Assembly: GCA_034509495.1 (NCBI GenBank)
Contig: CM067514.1
Coordinates: 6,880,759 to 6,944,758, forward strand
Length of the DNA stretch: 64,000 bases
Source: Acestrorhynchus altus
Taxonomy: Eukaryota; Chordata; Actinopteri; Characiformes; Acestrorhynchidae
Reading direction: 5' to 3'
Part shown: positions 34,255 to 46,079 of the stretch, in pieces
How positions within the stretch are numbered: the stretch's first letter is position 1
How the letters are laid out: each line of letters starts with the position of its first letter
Translations under genes and position numbers: made by a program
Notes under the pieces: generated by a model
Told to the model about the DNA's origin: nothing
What the model saw: the letters and a program-made list of their open reading frames with translations, nothing else
The model's database searches: none

Positions 34255-34425
34255 GTGATCATCATTCCAGAAAACAAAGTTCCCCTTCTCCAGTGCTCAA
34301 TGTGTGAGGGTATAAACCCCTCTAGCCCATGGCATTAGGCATAGTGCCAAAAGATTCATGTTTGTCTGCTCCAGAGAGTCCTATTCTATTGGCAGTATGT
34401 CTCTACAGGGACTAGACATGTGCAA
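34255..34425 (+). mobile_element. MITE-B copy 4 (internal fragment)
   Basis: It carries catcattccagaaaacaaag, ataaacccctctagcccatg, gcattaggcatagtgccaa and ctattctattggcagtatg, all MITE-B interior words. Both ends are missing. Confidence 0.7.
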
Positions 34426-34429
34426 TAAG

Positions 34430-35555
34430 CAAAAGCCAATAAGTAACTCAAGGCATTCATTAAATATATTTCATATATGTTATATGGGAAACCTATATAT
34501 AACCATATATCAGATTTCCATCAGGGAAAACAAACACGAAAGCAAGAATAAGAGTCTTTATACTATGATGTTAAGCTACAGACAGGACTAAGAAGGTCCT
34601 GAGGGTTCCTCACTTATATTTACTGTTATTGGTATTGACTAAGAATTGGGGAACAGCTCAAGGTTTATGCACAGGCTTGTATGTGCTCTCAGAGACTTGG
34701 ACAATTTGTGTGTCCCAGTCAGGCTAAAGCCTAATTGGTGAAATATACTGCAGCGCATTAAAATATATGGGACAGCAGCTGAGAATATATTAACACCGTA
34801 TATTTCCCCCTCACCCTGCAGCAAGTATGTGTGTGGAGACTGTGAGAGAGACTGAGAGAGAGTGTAGGAGTAGGTCAAATTAATGGAATTCATTAGAGTC
34901 ACAGTCTCCGTGGTGGTTGGGGCCCATCACCCAAACCACAATACTTCTACTTGTCCCTTCACACCAATTCCAGCAGTACAGTTAGCCTGACTGACCACTG
35001 GGGATTATAGGAAGCCTCAGGCTACTCATTCAAGTGCGCTGTTGGAGAACCCAGTGGTTTCAAGGCACTGGAGTCACAAGAAGGGTCCTGGTACAATCTG
35101 ATTATGAGTCACAATCTCGGATATTGCACAGTGCTGTACATACGTCATATGGATATCTGATATATGGCCACATATGCACACACATATAAAGTATCAGCCA
35201 TATGTTTGGAATTATACAGACAGGCTTTAAACATCTAATCGTGTTCTTTAAACTCATTTCTCAGAGTTCATACTGTACAATTCTCAGGTGACATGGAAAC
35301 AGATTGAGTAGTCAAGATGTTGTGAAGAACAAAGCTTGGTCCCAGATTTCTCCTGGTCACCCCAGACAGTACATGGATGGATGTGTTTGGTTCCATCACT
35401 AGCTGACCTTATTTAAGATCTATAAGCACTGATTTACCAAACCAGGTGATAGATGAGAGCTTTAAATGATATCAGACTTCCATAAGAAGAGCTCAGGAGA
35501 TGTTTTAATGAACACAGTGATGTAAAACCTCTACTATTTGTATGATTATTATTAT
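34430..35555. other. no recognised feature
   Basis: No gene or assigned repeat is seen. Confidence 0.4.
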
Positions 35556-35559
35556 TGTA

Positions 35560-36035
35560 TTGTATGAGTGGATCAGACACAGCAGTGCTGCTGGAGTGTT
35601 GAAACCCCTCAGTGTCGCTGCTGGACTGAGAACACTCCACCAACCAGAAATATCCATCCCACAAGGTGGAGCAACTAGGTGTGTCTAATAGAGTGTACCT
35701 AAAAGAGTGGAGGAGTGTCTAATAGAGTGGATTGCTCTGTCTGATCCACTCGTACCGACGTAACACACACTAACACACCACCACCATGACATTGTCACTG
35801 CTGTGCTGACAATGACCCACCACCCACATAAAACCTGCTCTGTGGTGGTCCAGTAGTGTCCTGACCATTGAAGAACAAGGCAAAAGGAGGCAAACGGAGT
35901 ATGCCGAGAGGGATTTTCCCTCTTGGCAGACATATGTAAACACGGGTACAACATTTTGTAATTGTAGAACTACAAAGTGCTCCCGAATGGTCAGAGATAA
36001 TGATTGTAGAGACAAGGATGTGGTCATCCTTTCAC
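35560..36035 (+). mobile_element. MITE-A copy 5 with a short foreign insert
   Basis: It carries atgagtggatcagacacagc, agcagtgctgctggagtgtt, accaaccagaaatatccatc, cctgctctgtggtggtcc and gaagaacaaggcaaaaggag, all family-A landmarks. It ends gtagagacaaggatgtggtc. At about 35906-35950 the usual sequence is replaced by about 45 bp that also occur at 36459-36506. Confidence 0.8.
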
Positions 36036-36506
36036 ATGGACTCTTAGAATAAAAATAACCATAATTGCATATCAGTAAAACATTTAAGGTGATGTTGAAT
36101 AGAATTTTATGAAATTTTATGAGGTCAGGTTTTCTCAGATTTGTAAAGCTGTAAGAATGACTGTTCCAGGAGCTGTGAGAGGCTTTGTGAGGCCCAGTCT
36201 ATTCCAGGCCGCAGGGCAATGATGAGTTAGAAGCTTTCTGTCTTTGTGCTGATCTCCACAGATCTTGTACTCTAGATTAACTAAATTACTCTGCATGAAT
36301 AATGCCAGCGTCTCTCCTCTACTGTATTAAACTGTTATTCCATACAGTCATTAGTTAGGGCACTCACTTTCCTCTTATATCTGTTACAATGTGCTTGAGT
36401 TTATTGCAGAATTTCCTCTGTGGTCATCTTCCTGCTGGTGGGCCAGTTTAGCTGAACCGCTGAGGGATTTTCCCTCTTGGCAGCCATACGTAAACACGGG
36501 TACTAC
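35906..36506 (+). repeat. short direct repeat pair of about 45 bp
   Basis: The sequence gagggattttccctcttggc followed by ag.cata.gtaaacacgggtac occurs at about 35906-35950 and 36459-36506 with about three mismatches. The first copy sits inside MITE-A copy 5. Each copy contains the palindrome gggattttccc. Confidence 0.85.
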
Positions 36507-37005
36507 TTGATGCATCGTGGAGAAAAGGACAAAGGGCATATCGCCATTCTCGTGACTGTGGTCATGCATGAATACGTCAAACACAGTGCTGCCATGTGAG
36601 CTTTTCTTCATATTGACTGCACCAGGTTATGCGCTGTAATAGTACTGAAAACAAAGACTATAATAAAAGTTCATAATAGTGAACACATGACGTTGTAGTC
36701 AATTACACTTGATTTTATTTTTAGCTAATAATATTATAAATGAAGAACTAGAAAACCCAGATTAAATGAACTAATTTTTTTTTTTACCAAAATTGTAGTT
36801 TTCTGAATGTTCACATAATGTTCTGCTAACGAAGAATGTGTCACTGTGACTGTGGATTATGGTGGTGGTAACATATTTTTGTTGGGGATGCAGTTGAACC
36901 CTTAGAAACCAAGAGCCACATTTTCTAGGCTTTAAATCATAGAATCATAGTAACATACATACAGTTCATGGTACAAACATATCCCAACAAACAATAAGAC
37001 CTACC
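36507..37005. other. no recognised feature
   Basis: AT-rich sequence; no gene is recognised. Confidence 0.4.
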
Positions 37006-37009
37006 CTTT

Positions 37010-37722
37010 CTACAGTGTATCAGCAAAGTATTCACATGCTTCACTTTCCTGCACATTTTGTTACAGCCTTATTCCAAAATAGATTCAATTTTTCCCTAAA
37101 ATCCAACACAAAATATCTCATGATGACAAAGTGAGAGAGGTTTGTTTGAAATATTTGCAAATTTAATCAAACACAAAACTATAACATAAAAATACCAGAC
37201 AAAAATACGTATTCGCAGCCTTTGCTCAATACTTTGTTGAAGCACCTTTAGCAGCAATTACAGCCTCAAGTCCTTTTGGATGTTTGGAAGTGTCTCCCAT
37301 TCTTCTTTGCAGAACCTCTCAAGCGCCATCAGATTGGATGAGGAGCATCGCTGCACAGCCATTTTAGAAATCTCCAGAGATGTTCATTTGGGTTCCAGTC
37401 TGGGCTCTGGCTGGGCCACTCACACAGAGTTGCCCTGAAGTCACTCCTTTGTTATCTTGGCTGTGTGCTTAGGGTCGTTGTCCTGTTGGAAGAAACCTTC
37501 ATCCAAGTCTGAGGTCCAGAGCGCTCTGGAGCAGGTTATCATCAAGGATGTCTCTGTACATCACTGCAGTCATCTTTCTCTTGACCCTGACGAGCCTGCT
37601 GCAGAAAACCATCCCCACAACATGATGCTGCCACCACCATGCTTCACTGTAGGAATGGTATTGGCTAGGTGGTGAGCAGTGCCTGGTTTACTCCAGACTT
37701 GATGTTTGGCATGTCTGTAATT
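37010..37722 (-). pseudogene. Tc1-like transposase remnant with 3' terminal region
   Basis: Read on the - strand the sequence gives NTIPTVKHGGGSIMLWGW and then, in shifted frames, segments resembling the C-terminal half of a Tc1 transposase. On the + strand this appears as the familiar antisense text (cttagggtcgttgtcctgtt, catgatgctgccaccaccat). The element's 3' end lies near 37010. The 5' half of the gene is absent. Several frameshifts; dead. Confidence 0.8.
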
Positions 37723-37739
37723 GTGTCTTTGATATAAGT

Positions 37740-38345
37740 AATCCAGCTTGGAAAACCACTAAATTTAATTGTTTACAACTGAATTACATCCCAGGTTAAA
37801 TGCATTAGCAGCAATTCAGTGCTTGTTTACTGATATGTCCACATTTACATGCTGAGTCTGCATGATGACTCTGACTGATCAGCAAGTGAAGGTGGGGCTG
37901 ATGACATCACTGACTCAGATATTGGGTAATTGAGGAAAATGAGGAGGAAGGGACTGTTTGCATTTTTTTTTTGTTCACATAATGTTCAAATTTCAGATGA
38001 GATAAATGCTGATACACAAAATGAATAACAAAATTAAAAGGCTTTATTTTATTTGGACTACTGTTGAGCACTATGAAGAACTATTTAAACTGGATCCTTA
38101 TGACGAAGCTTGAATTTCCAGCTCAAAAACATGCTGAAAGATTTTTGAGGTGTGATCTGTTTTATTGTCCTCACAAGCAAAAAAAAAGGTTTTATCAAAA
38201 GATAATGAAATGAAATTCTGTTGTTTTTTTACATTTTAAGGGAAGAGTGAGTAGCCTATGATCTCCTGAAAATAACAAAGTGTCATATGTGACAGTCTCT
38301 AATAAATAGTTGGTTTTTTTTACATTTTAGGTGAATAAAAGTATG
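37740..38345 (+). repeat. dispersed repeat family I, copy 2
   Basis: It aligns over about 600 bp with 63207-63860: atccagcttggaaaaccact, caactgaattacatccc, gactctgactgatcagcaag, ggtggggctgatgacatcac, gttcaaatttcagatgag and cctatgatctcctgaaaata appear in the same order and spacing. A partial reverse copy is at 7395-7703. No coding sequence or terminal repeat is seen. Confidence 0.7.
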
Positions 38346-39435
38346 TCAAACTACAAAAAAATAAAAAAATAAAATTGGCTTGTGGGCATGAGGTTAAACT
38401 TTAAAAATGTAGATTAAAAACTTGAATTTTAGGGGGTTAAATAGTTTTGTCTTGTACATCCCAGCAACAAAAAGCCTATTTTTCATTCTCAGATATTAAG
38501 AGAGATTAAAAACATGTTTTTTTTCTTTACTTTTTACTCAAAGGTCCTTTCAAACTGCTGACTAAAGCTGTAAAGTAGATGAAGTACACTGATGCGCTAA
38601 AGGCAGGATGAGTGAAGATAAATAAATGACTAGAATGATTCTTATCATGGTTAATGCTGACACGCTTTCATCAACACTCTGGTTACCAGGATGGTGCAGC
38701 CGGGGTATGTGAAGTGGGAGCAACACCAAAAGCCCCTAGAACAATGGGCTTCCTGTTCCTGTCCCAGCGGCATCTCCTCTCATGCCCTGAAGGAAGGCAG
38801 AAAAGCGAGGGAGGGAGGAAAGGGGGTCACACTCGACAGATCTGACTATCCGGTCACAGGTGACATCACTTCTGGGCTTTCAGGATGGGTGCAAGTGCTG
38901 TTGGGCAGAGACAGGGAGTGGTCCTGAGTAAGAAGGTGTGCGGTAAACTGTATTACGTCAAAAGTGCCAAATCTCGCCTGTTCACACACTTGTGGATAGC
39001 CGAGTCCAGTAACGGTGATGTGTTACTCATGCCTATGATTTTCCTGTCCTGCACAGTTGGGCTGACCAGGTCAGCATCTTGCAAGACTTTGACCCAAAGC
39101 AAATTAGATTTATTAACCCTTTCATACATGCATTAGAACATGCAGCATATGGACAAAACTTTTGGGACACCTTTCTCTTTTAATTTTATTCTGTAATTGA
39201 TATTCTATATACATACAGACATCACTGTTAGATGTTTTAATTGAGTTTGGAATTGGTTCTTTTTACAGCTCTGTATTGATTATGCGAGATTTCTTTCTAC
39301 TACCTTGAGGGAAGAGACAGCAATGAGGTCTGCTGTCCCTATGTCCTCCTTTCCCTTTCATTTCCTTGTTTTGGTATGAAAATATTTTTTGCAGGGATTT
39401 CTAAATTGGAGTTTGGAGTGGATTTCTAAATTGGA
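38346..39435. other. no recognised gene; MITE-B end relic at about 39146
   Basis: The phrase tatggacaaaacttttggg at about 39146 resembles a MITE-B terminal repeat. The open frames at 38654-39136 have no recognised domain. A tandem copy of about 25 bp (ggatttctaaattggagttt) lies at 39394-39440. Confidence 0.4.
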
Positions 39436-39439
39436 GTTT

Positions 39440-39580
39440 TTGCATTGATTTCATATATAAGCGTATTTTAACAGTCGTAGACATGTTTTTATAAACCCTA
39501 CCTTCTAACCTTCACTGTTGTTCTACATGTAACTGCATCTGTGTGCAACCATTGGTCAAACTGCATCCAACCAGAGCGTA
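39440..39580 (-). repeat. dispersed repeat family F, copy 3 (reverse)
   Basis: The reverse complement contains gcagtttgaccaatggttgc, gatgcagttacatgtagaac and gggtttataaaaacatg, matching copy 1 at 12300. Confidence 0.6.
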
Positions 39581-39824
39581 AAAAGAGAGACATTATAAAT
39601 GAGGAGACTTGTGAGTCTCGTGATGATCAGCATGGCATCTGTTTTTGGAGTCCTGCCCTTCAATAAAACAAAAGTGCCAGTCAGCTTCTGGTTGTCATTA
39701 TGGACAAAAATGTCTAAACACAAATGTAAATAAACACAAAAATCAGATTGACTTTCTGTAAAAAGTGGTCATTTTAATTTTAAGCTATTGTGGCTATTTA
39801 TTAGTGTTGGATTTGGTAGATATT

Positions 39825-39826
<2 letters not shown>

Positions 39827-39872
<46 letters not shown>
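39827..39872. repeat. (AC)n microsatellite
   Basis: Uninterrupted AC dinucleotides. Confidence 0.95.
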
Positions 39873-39874
<2 letters not shown>

Positions 39875-39879
39875 TATAG

Positions 39880-42000
39880 TAGTCTACACTCTACACTCAT
39901 TCTATTTGAATGACCCCCCCTCCCTCACTTCTACCCCCCCCCAAAAACACATGCAAATGCAGAAGCATGGATTTCCTCAGGTGGTGAACAGTAAAGACAG
40001 GGGTGGGGAGAATGCTGTGCTTTTGATGTGCGTGCATTTGACCTTTGCCCCGTTCTCAATAACAGCCTGCGCGTGAGTTGTGGCTCTGCCTAATGGAGCG
40101 ATAACACACTTGCCATGCTTTGCCTGTGAGGTCACGGCCAATGTAATGGATCATAATGCCTCCACTCAGGCCTACGGAGCCTGTCTCTCTGATCCTGCTT
40201 TCAAAGGAACTAGTCCCCTTCACCACCCACTCCTTACTATCAGCCAAAGCTAGCTGACCCTGCCATAAAAAAAGAAAAACAGTGCGAAACCGTGGCAAAT
40301 TCCGAAAAACCACTTTATTATTAACCCTGGAGTTGCTTCCCACGTTACCGTGGCATATTTACACTGAGTGGTTTAACGTCTCTTGTACTGTGTATGCTCT
40401 GCTGCACTTTAGACCTCCCTTTGTTGACCACAAAAAAGGGCCGGCTCAGTTATTGTGTACTGACCAGAAAAAAAGATTGGAAAGATAGTAAGAAGCAGGA
40501 AAGAGCTTTTAAAGCTCAGTCTAATAGTTAACAGCTAATAAGACTACACACAAGTTGGTGACGCAGCCTCCTCTGCACAGATCATGTCACTGACCACTTC
40601 AATCCTACAAGAGGATGAGATTTACCAGATGAAAGGTGGGATGTCAACCGCTGACAGCATGCGGGCTACCAGCACTCACTCTTTTCGCCACAGTGTCACT
40701 GCACTGAACCATCTCTTCCCTATGATTCCTGTTGCACACTCCACATGCATTTATAGCCCAGTCATCCTTGCTCAGAACCATTTGCAGGAGCCTGAAATTC
40801 CTACCATCTTAATAAAGTTACTAACAGCACGTAGTGAATATAAAATGCCTTTTACCTTCATGAATGATGATTAAAATTGGTATTTTCACGTTTTGCACTG
40901 GTATGTTCTAGTACTGAGCACCTTCTTTGCCATTGACCATAAAAGGATAATGTAATGGCTGAACGCTGGGGTGTAATCTGCAAACAGCAAGTGTATCAGA
41001 ATGTATGTGTTAACGGGCTGATGCTCATTTATAGAGAAGCTACTACTACTACTACTACTACTACTACTAATAATAATAATAATAATAATTATAATAGATC
41101 ATCTTTAATATGGCAGTTTTTATTAATGACGTTCCATTCCACCATAATTGCTTCAACATCTGGTTATTAGTACACAAAATGGCAAACAGTGCATTTGACA
41201 ACCTAAAGCATGTTATCAACTGGCGTTCGTTTGTCGTGTCTGGCCTGTTTGGTGTGTAATTCATTGTGAACTAAGTGAACTACTGTGTGTTTAGAATTTC
41301 TGCAGAAAACTCTGTGTGAAACCTTTTTAGGAGGAATGCAGGCCTTAAATGAGCCCCCAGTGCAGGCCACAGACGCCAGCATTAGAATGTTTGCTAGAAA
41401 GGCTGTCATTATTACCCTCTACACAACCCTGTCTGCTCTCGCTCTGTTGTTTGTCCTTGTCTTAATTGAGCACGGCAGTGTCGCTCGCTGAGTCCCAAAG
41501 ATCCTGCCTTCCATTCTGTAAATTACACACACGCAGACATCGTCTGCACTGATAATGATACATTCCAGTCTTATTGTGTTGTGTGGCTTGACTGCTTGGC
41601 TGTGATCTAATGATTATAATTTCCTGTGTTGCTTTATCTCCTCTCTGTCTCTGGACAGCTGATCAGATGTCCCGGTTCTGCTCCCTTAGGTTACATTCGA
41701 TCCTGTCTTTCATTGGCTACTCTTTACATTGGCAGTCTATCGATAGAGTACCTTTTTTATTTTTTATTGAATATATAGAAATGTGCTAGAAAAGCATTGA
41801 TGTGGACTGAAAAAAGGATACTGTACACAGAGTAATTTTGATTAGAGGTTCTCAGTAGTTTTTCTGAATGCACCATGTCAGCCATTTTTATGGACTGTGT
41901 TCTTGCATCAGTAAAGATTTCAGAGCCTTTTACCTAAAATGAGACGTGAAAATAACCTTAACTTAAATGAATCCTGTGCAAACTGAAAAATAAATTTACT
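39880..42000. other. no recognised gene; single-copy-looking islands
   Basis: Patches at 40020-40240 and 41285-41520 have balanced composition and no repeat signature. The open frame at 41285-41491 includes a hydrophobic run, but no start context, splice sites or homology is recognised. A compound ACT/AAT microsatellite lies at 41039-41089. Confidence 0.35.
41039..41089. repeat. (ACT)n(AAT)n compound microsatellite
   Basis: About 29 bp of ACT units run directly into about 22 bp of AAT units. Confidence 0.9.
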
Positions 42001-42007
42001 CAGTACT

Positions 42008-42251
42008 GAGTATCTCCCCCCACAGTCCAAAGACATGCATGATAGGTGAATTGGTGACTCTAAAGTGGCCCATAGTGTGTGGATGTATGTGTGCATGTGT
42101 GCGCCCTACGATGGATTAGCGCCCTGTCTAGGGTTGTTTCCCGCCCTTGCGCTCAGGGTTGCCGGCTGGGCACCGGCTCACCCGTGACCCTATTCAGGAA
42201 TAAGCGGTTCAGAAAATGAATGAATGAATGAATGAATGAATGAGTATCTCC
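42008..42251 (+). mobile_element. L2-type 3' end insertion with (GAAT)n tail and 10-bp target duplication
   Basis: The body reads cagtccaaagacatgcatga, taggtgaattggtgactc, gatggattagcgccctgtc and ataagcggttcagaaaatg, then a (GAAT)n tail to 42241. The word gagtatctcc occurs directly before (42008-42017) and directly after (42242-42251) the element, as expected of a target-site duplication from target-primed reverse transcription. Confidence 0.85.
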
Positions 42252-42868
42252 AGAAGGCATTTGATTTCATTGTCCATAACACAGATACCTCAGAGCATTC
42301 AAGTCTGTGGCAAATATTCATACCTACATACAAATTGCAGTTGAAATGGCCAGACACAGAGGCTGCTTTCAAGGGCTGTGTAGCTTAGTTATTTTCCAAA
42401 CAAAATTTTATTTCTACTATAATTAGGTTATAAGACCGCTTATCGTTTTCTAATACGTTATCAGTGGTTAAACCACATTTTGTACAGATGCTTTTTTGGA
42501 GGATTTGGCAGTGCATTTTTTAAGCAGCCCCTCCTATCTCATTCCCTATCCTGTGCAAATCGGTCATAAATTTCAGACATCCTGTAGTAAAATTGCATTA
42601 CTCCACCTCCCCGGGTAAAACTGATCATGTCCGGAGAGTGCTTTAGGAAATAAATTGGTTTCAGTGATTATTTGTAACTTGATGAGCATTAACCAAATCA
42701 ATTCAATAAAGTGAAGTGCAAAACCAGACAACCCCCAGTGCTGCCACCTTTTTAAGCTTTTAATTTCATCAAGGTTATCAAATTTTATACAAAAGGTTGT
42801 TCTGGCCACACAAGCTGAGAAGCATGTTTTTCAGAAACTCTTTTAGTAACAAAAAACACCCGATCAAA

Positions 42869-42903
<35 letters not shown>

Positions 42904-42980
42904 CAAGAATGACCTAAAGCAAATGGGATATAATATGGACAATAATAAAAGCCAAACTGACAAAAAAATAGCTGTGAGTG
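42252..42980. other. no recognised gene; (AAAT)n at 42868-42902
   Basis: AT-rich with an AAAT microsatellite. No gene is recognised. Confidence 0.5.
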
Positions 42981-43064
42981 GATTTGTTGGTCTATGTCAG
43001 GAGCTGGAGAAGGAGCTGCAGGCTGTGCAGTGAGTGAGTGGAGTTCATCACAAAAAGCTGCTAG
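42981..43064 (-). repeat. dispersed repeat family H, copy 1 (reverse)
   Basis: The reverse complement contains ctagcagctt, tgatgaactcca, ctcactcactgcacagcctg, cagctccttctccagctcct and agaccaacaaat, shared with 51399-51495 on the + strand. The class is unknown. Confidence 0.7.
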
Positions 43065-44380
43065 ATAAGGAGCTATAATTTGACTCGTTTCATTTATTTC
43101 TTTATTTTATTTTCTGAATTGTTTTAAAAAGCAATAGAACACACAAGGTGATATTGTAAATAACAGCACGGCTACGATGAAATACATCAATCACCTTTAG
43201 CTTGTGTTTGCTTCATCACACCTGTGTTGTTATTTCACAATAACTCCCTCTCGTGAGTTTTTCCACATCTACAATCTACAATTTGCATAAGAAAATACGT
43301 TAAAAAGGCTTCACAGCCTTCATGCTTTTTTTTACTTCTCATACAAACCACACAAACTGGACCAAAATGAAAGAACAAGTTTCACCTTGGCAAAACTTAT
43401 TCCCAACATGCACTTAAAAGTAGTGAACATTGGTGACTAAGTGAAGTATAAATCAGGCCAATCATGCAAACACTGTTAGCATTTGCTTAAGTTTACCACT
43501 GCGGCTCGTTGGCTATAATAGGTGGCTTTGGTGACAAATCATTCAAGCAGTGTTGGTGTCTGTTGGTGAAGTTTATGCAGAAAGACATCCAGTCACATCA
43601 GACAGAGAAGGAAAGCAAGACGTATGTCAATAAATATTTTTTGATATTATTGATATTTTATAAAGAAGGATTTTGGTTTTTTATTTGTTCCAGCCACTTC
43701 CTCACATGTAATGGTCTATTTTTAAAATACTTGCTTGCTAGCTGTTAGTCATTCAGCAATGAGGGATGAGGAATGACTTGCCATTGGCATCTTCTTGTGT
43801 TGCCAAACTAAAATCCAACCGGGGAAACGCAAGGGAAACAATCACTTAGTCAGATTTTTATTTGACAGTTAACAGTAATTCTTGGAACCTACAAGAGTAT
43901 AAAAAAAATTCTATATTGTGAACAAAAATAATTAAACTTTCAATTACATTGACAATTATTTTATATTTATTATTAAAAGTGAGGTTTTTGTTTTAATGTT
44001 GATACTGTCTGATTTGTAATTAATTCAACCTCAAAATTAAATATTCTAATAATTTGAGATTCTGGTTTCATGATTTTCATTTGATATATGTGGCTTGAAA
44101 TATTTCACTTTATGTGGAATGAATGAAAATCATGACAGTTCATAATGAAATTGTGAATTAAAATGGTGTGTTCTAATTTTTGACTATTGTATAGTTAAAA
44201 TCAGGAAAAAGCAAAAATGAAAGATAATTTTATGTGACCAATTCCATTCTCATGCTCGTTCTCTGTGAGCAGGCTATGTTCCACATTTCAGATAACAAAT
44301 CTCTTTCTTTGAGGGGGTTGTCAAGAAGTGGGATTTATGAAGTGGTCAGTGAAGTGAAGAGGAGGTGATGTCATATATTG
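43065..44380. other. no recognised feature
   Basis: AT-rich sequence; no gene is recognised. Confidence 0.4.
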
Positions 44381-44381
44381 A

Positions 44382-44692
44382 CAATACTGTTGGACACCTG
44401 CTTATTCGTTGTTTCTTCTGAAAAGCCTTTGTACTAGATTTTGGAGTATTGCTGTGCGCTTGCATTCAGTGACAAAGGTGTTTGTGAGTTCAGGATGTTG
44501 GGTGATCAGCACCTGACCTCATCCCCTAGCTCATACCAGGCATTAGGCATGGTACTAATAGGACTTGTTCTTTGTTTGTATGCTCCAGGGAGTCCTATTC
44601 CGTGTGCATTTGCACACCTGTGTCAGCAATTTGTACAATTTAAAGTATGCATTCATTAGAATGGATGTCCAGAAACGTTTAGACATATATTC
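44382..44692 (+). mobile_element. MITE-B copy 5, internally deleted
   Basis: It starts with gttggacacctgcttattcg and tgtttcttctgaaaag, and continues tactagattttggagtattg, gcattcagtgacaaaggtg and aggcattaggcatgg. It ends cattcattagaatggatgtc and agaaacgtttagacatat. The first few bases of the left end and a central portion are missing. Confidence 0.75.
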
Positions 44693-44732
44693 TGTCTGTA
44701 TATCTATATTTCTATCTGTCTGTCTTTCTGTC

Positions 44733-44759
44733 TATTTATTTATTTATTTATTTATTTAA
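44733..44759. repeat. (TTTA)n microsatellite
   Basis: TTTA units following a CTGT-rich run. Confidence 0.9.
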
Positions 44760-45090
44760 ATGTATTCAATTTTATGCAGCTCATTGTCCACTTGTTCTCC
44801 AAAAATGCAGCCAGATTGACACACACCCGCTGACAAGAACACAGGGTCCGAAACACACATGACCAATTTAGAAATTCCTTTTGGCAGCGACCAGACTGTA
44901 GCATGCTGTCACTCCACCTCATGGCGACAAATTGCCACTCTTGCCACCCACCACCCCCCACCTCCAGCTGCCTGTCTTCATCTCTACTCTATGTCCCTAT
45001 TTATGAGCCTGTGTCTTTTCCTGACGATAAAGGATAATGACCCTCCCTCCGGCCTGCCTTTACAAATGAGATAAAGACAAATGTAATTGA

Positions 45091-45140
<50 letters not shown>

Positions 45141-45790
45141 CTTCCTTTCATTCTTCCTTTCCCTGGTAAAGCAGGAGACATCCATAGAATGCTTGGGCTA
45201 ATTTAATAAAAACTCCATCAGCCTAATGGAGCCAGTGCATGTAGACTGACCAGAGCCTTTCCTTCCCCCTCCCTCTCCTCCAATCCACTCTACTGGAGCA
45301 CCATGGGAACCTATTGACATTCATCAGCATGTGTTCCCCACTCGCTTACTCAATGAGAGTGCTAAACAGAGAGAAAGAGGAGGAGAATGAAGGATGGAGT
45401 AGGGATGGAGAAGATGAAAAGTAGAAGAAAGTCAGAGGGGGGGGAGAGCTCTGTGACCAAGAAACCAATCTGAACAGTATCTTATAACAACCTTCTCATT
45501 GCTAAGGAGACTTTTCAGTGGCTGGTCAATTAAGATCTCTTTTATAAATGAAATACAGACATTTGCTTCCACACAGCAAACACTGGAGAGTCAAAGTTGA
45601 GTCAAAGTCTGAGTTGGTTTTAACCCTTTAAGTGGTTTTTTAACACATTTTGTTGAGTTGATCATGTCAGATTTAATCCGGCCCTGTTCAACTCTGCAAA
45701 GACTACATTCAGCTCCATTGACCCTTGCAAATTCCTCAAATGGGTGAAGCTTGCCTGCATAATTTGTGGGGCACTGCGTTTGCACTCTCG
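44760..45790. other. no recognised gene; (CT)n and a single-copy-looking patch
   Basis: A (CT)n microsatellite lies at 45093-45137. The patch at 45190-45370 is free of the repeats seen elsewhere. No exon is recognised. Confidence 0.4.
45093..45137. repeat. (CT)n microsatellite
   Basis: Uninterrupted CT dinucleotides. Confidence 0.95.
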
Positions 45791-45802
45791 CCTGAATTTG
45801 CA

Positions 45803-45885
45803 GCCATGGCCTGGTGGTTAGGGAACCAGACTTGTAACTGGAAGGTTGCTGGGTCAGATCCCTCAGCTGGTAGGGTATTTATAGT
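45803..45885 (+). mobile_element. tRNA-derived SINE head, truncated
   Basis: The A-box-like tggcctggtggttaggg, then gacttgtaactggaaggttg and ctgggtcagatccct (a decayed B box), form the tRNA-like head of a SINE. The same family is seen at 56452 and 61345. The body after about 45885 is missing. Confidence 0.65.
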
Positions 45886-46079
45886 ATACAGAGCTTAACA
45901 ATTCTATGGAGTTACATGAATACTAATGAAATGGTTAAACACCTCAGAGTAGTGCTATTTTTCTACTCCCTTAGTTATTGTAACCCTGTTTTGTGAGTTA
46001 AAAAAGGGACTCTGGTGTGGTTTCAAAACTATTTTGAAAGTGTTGATTTAACTCTGAGCTATGTAAACCCTGAAAAAGT

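Noticed and set aside
41285..41491. Open frame with a hydrophobic run resembling a small membrane protein
   Set aside because: No promoter, splice or homology support; hydrophobic runs of this length arise easily in T-rich DNA.
45803..45885. Possible tRNA gene
   Set aside because: A-box and B-box-like sequences are decayed and belong to a SINE head; no cloverleaf can be drawn with paired arms.
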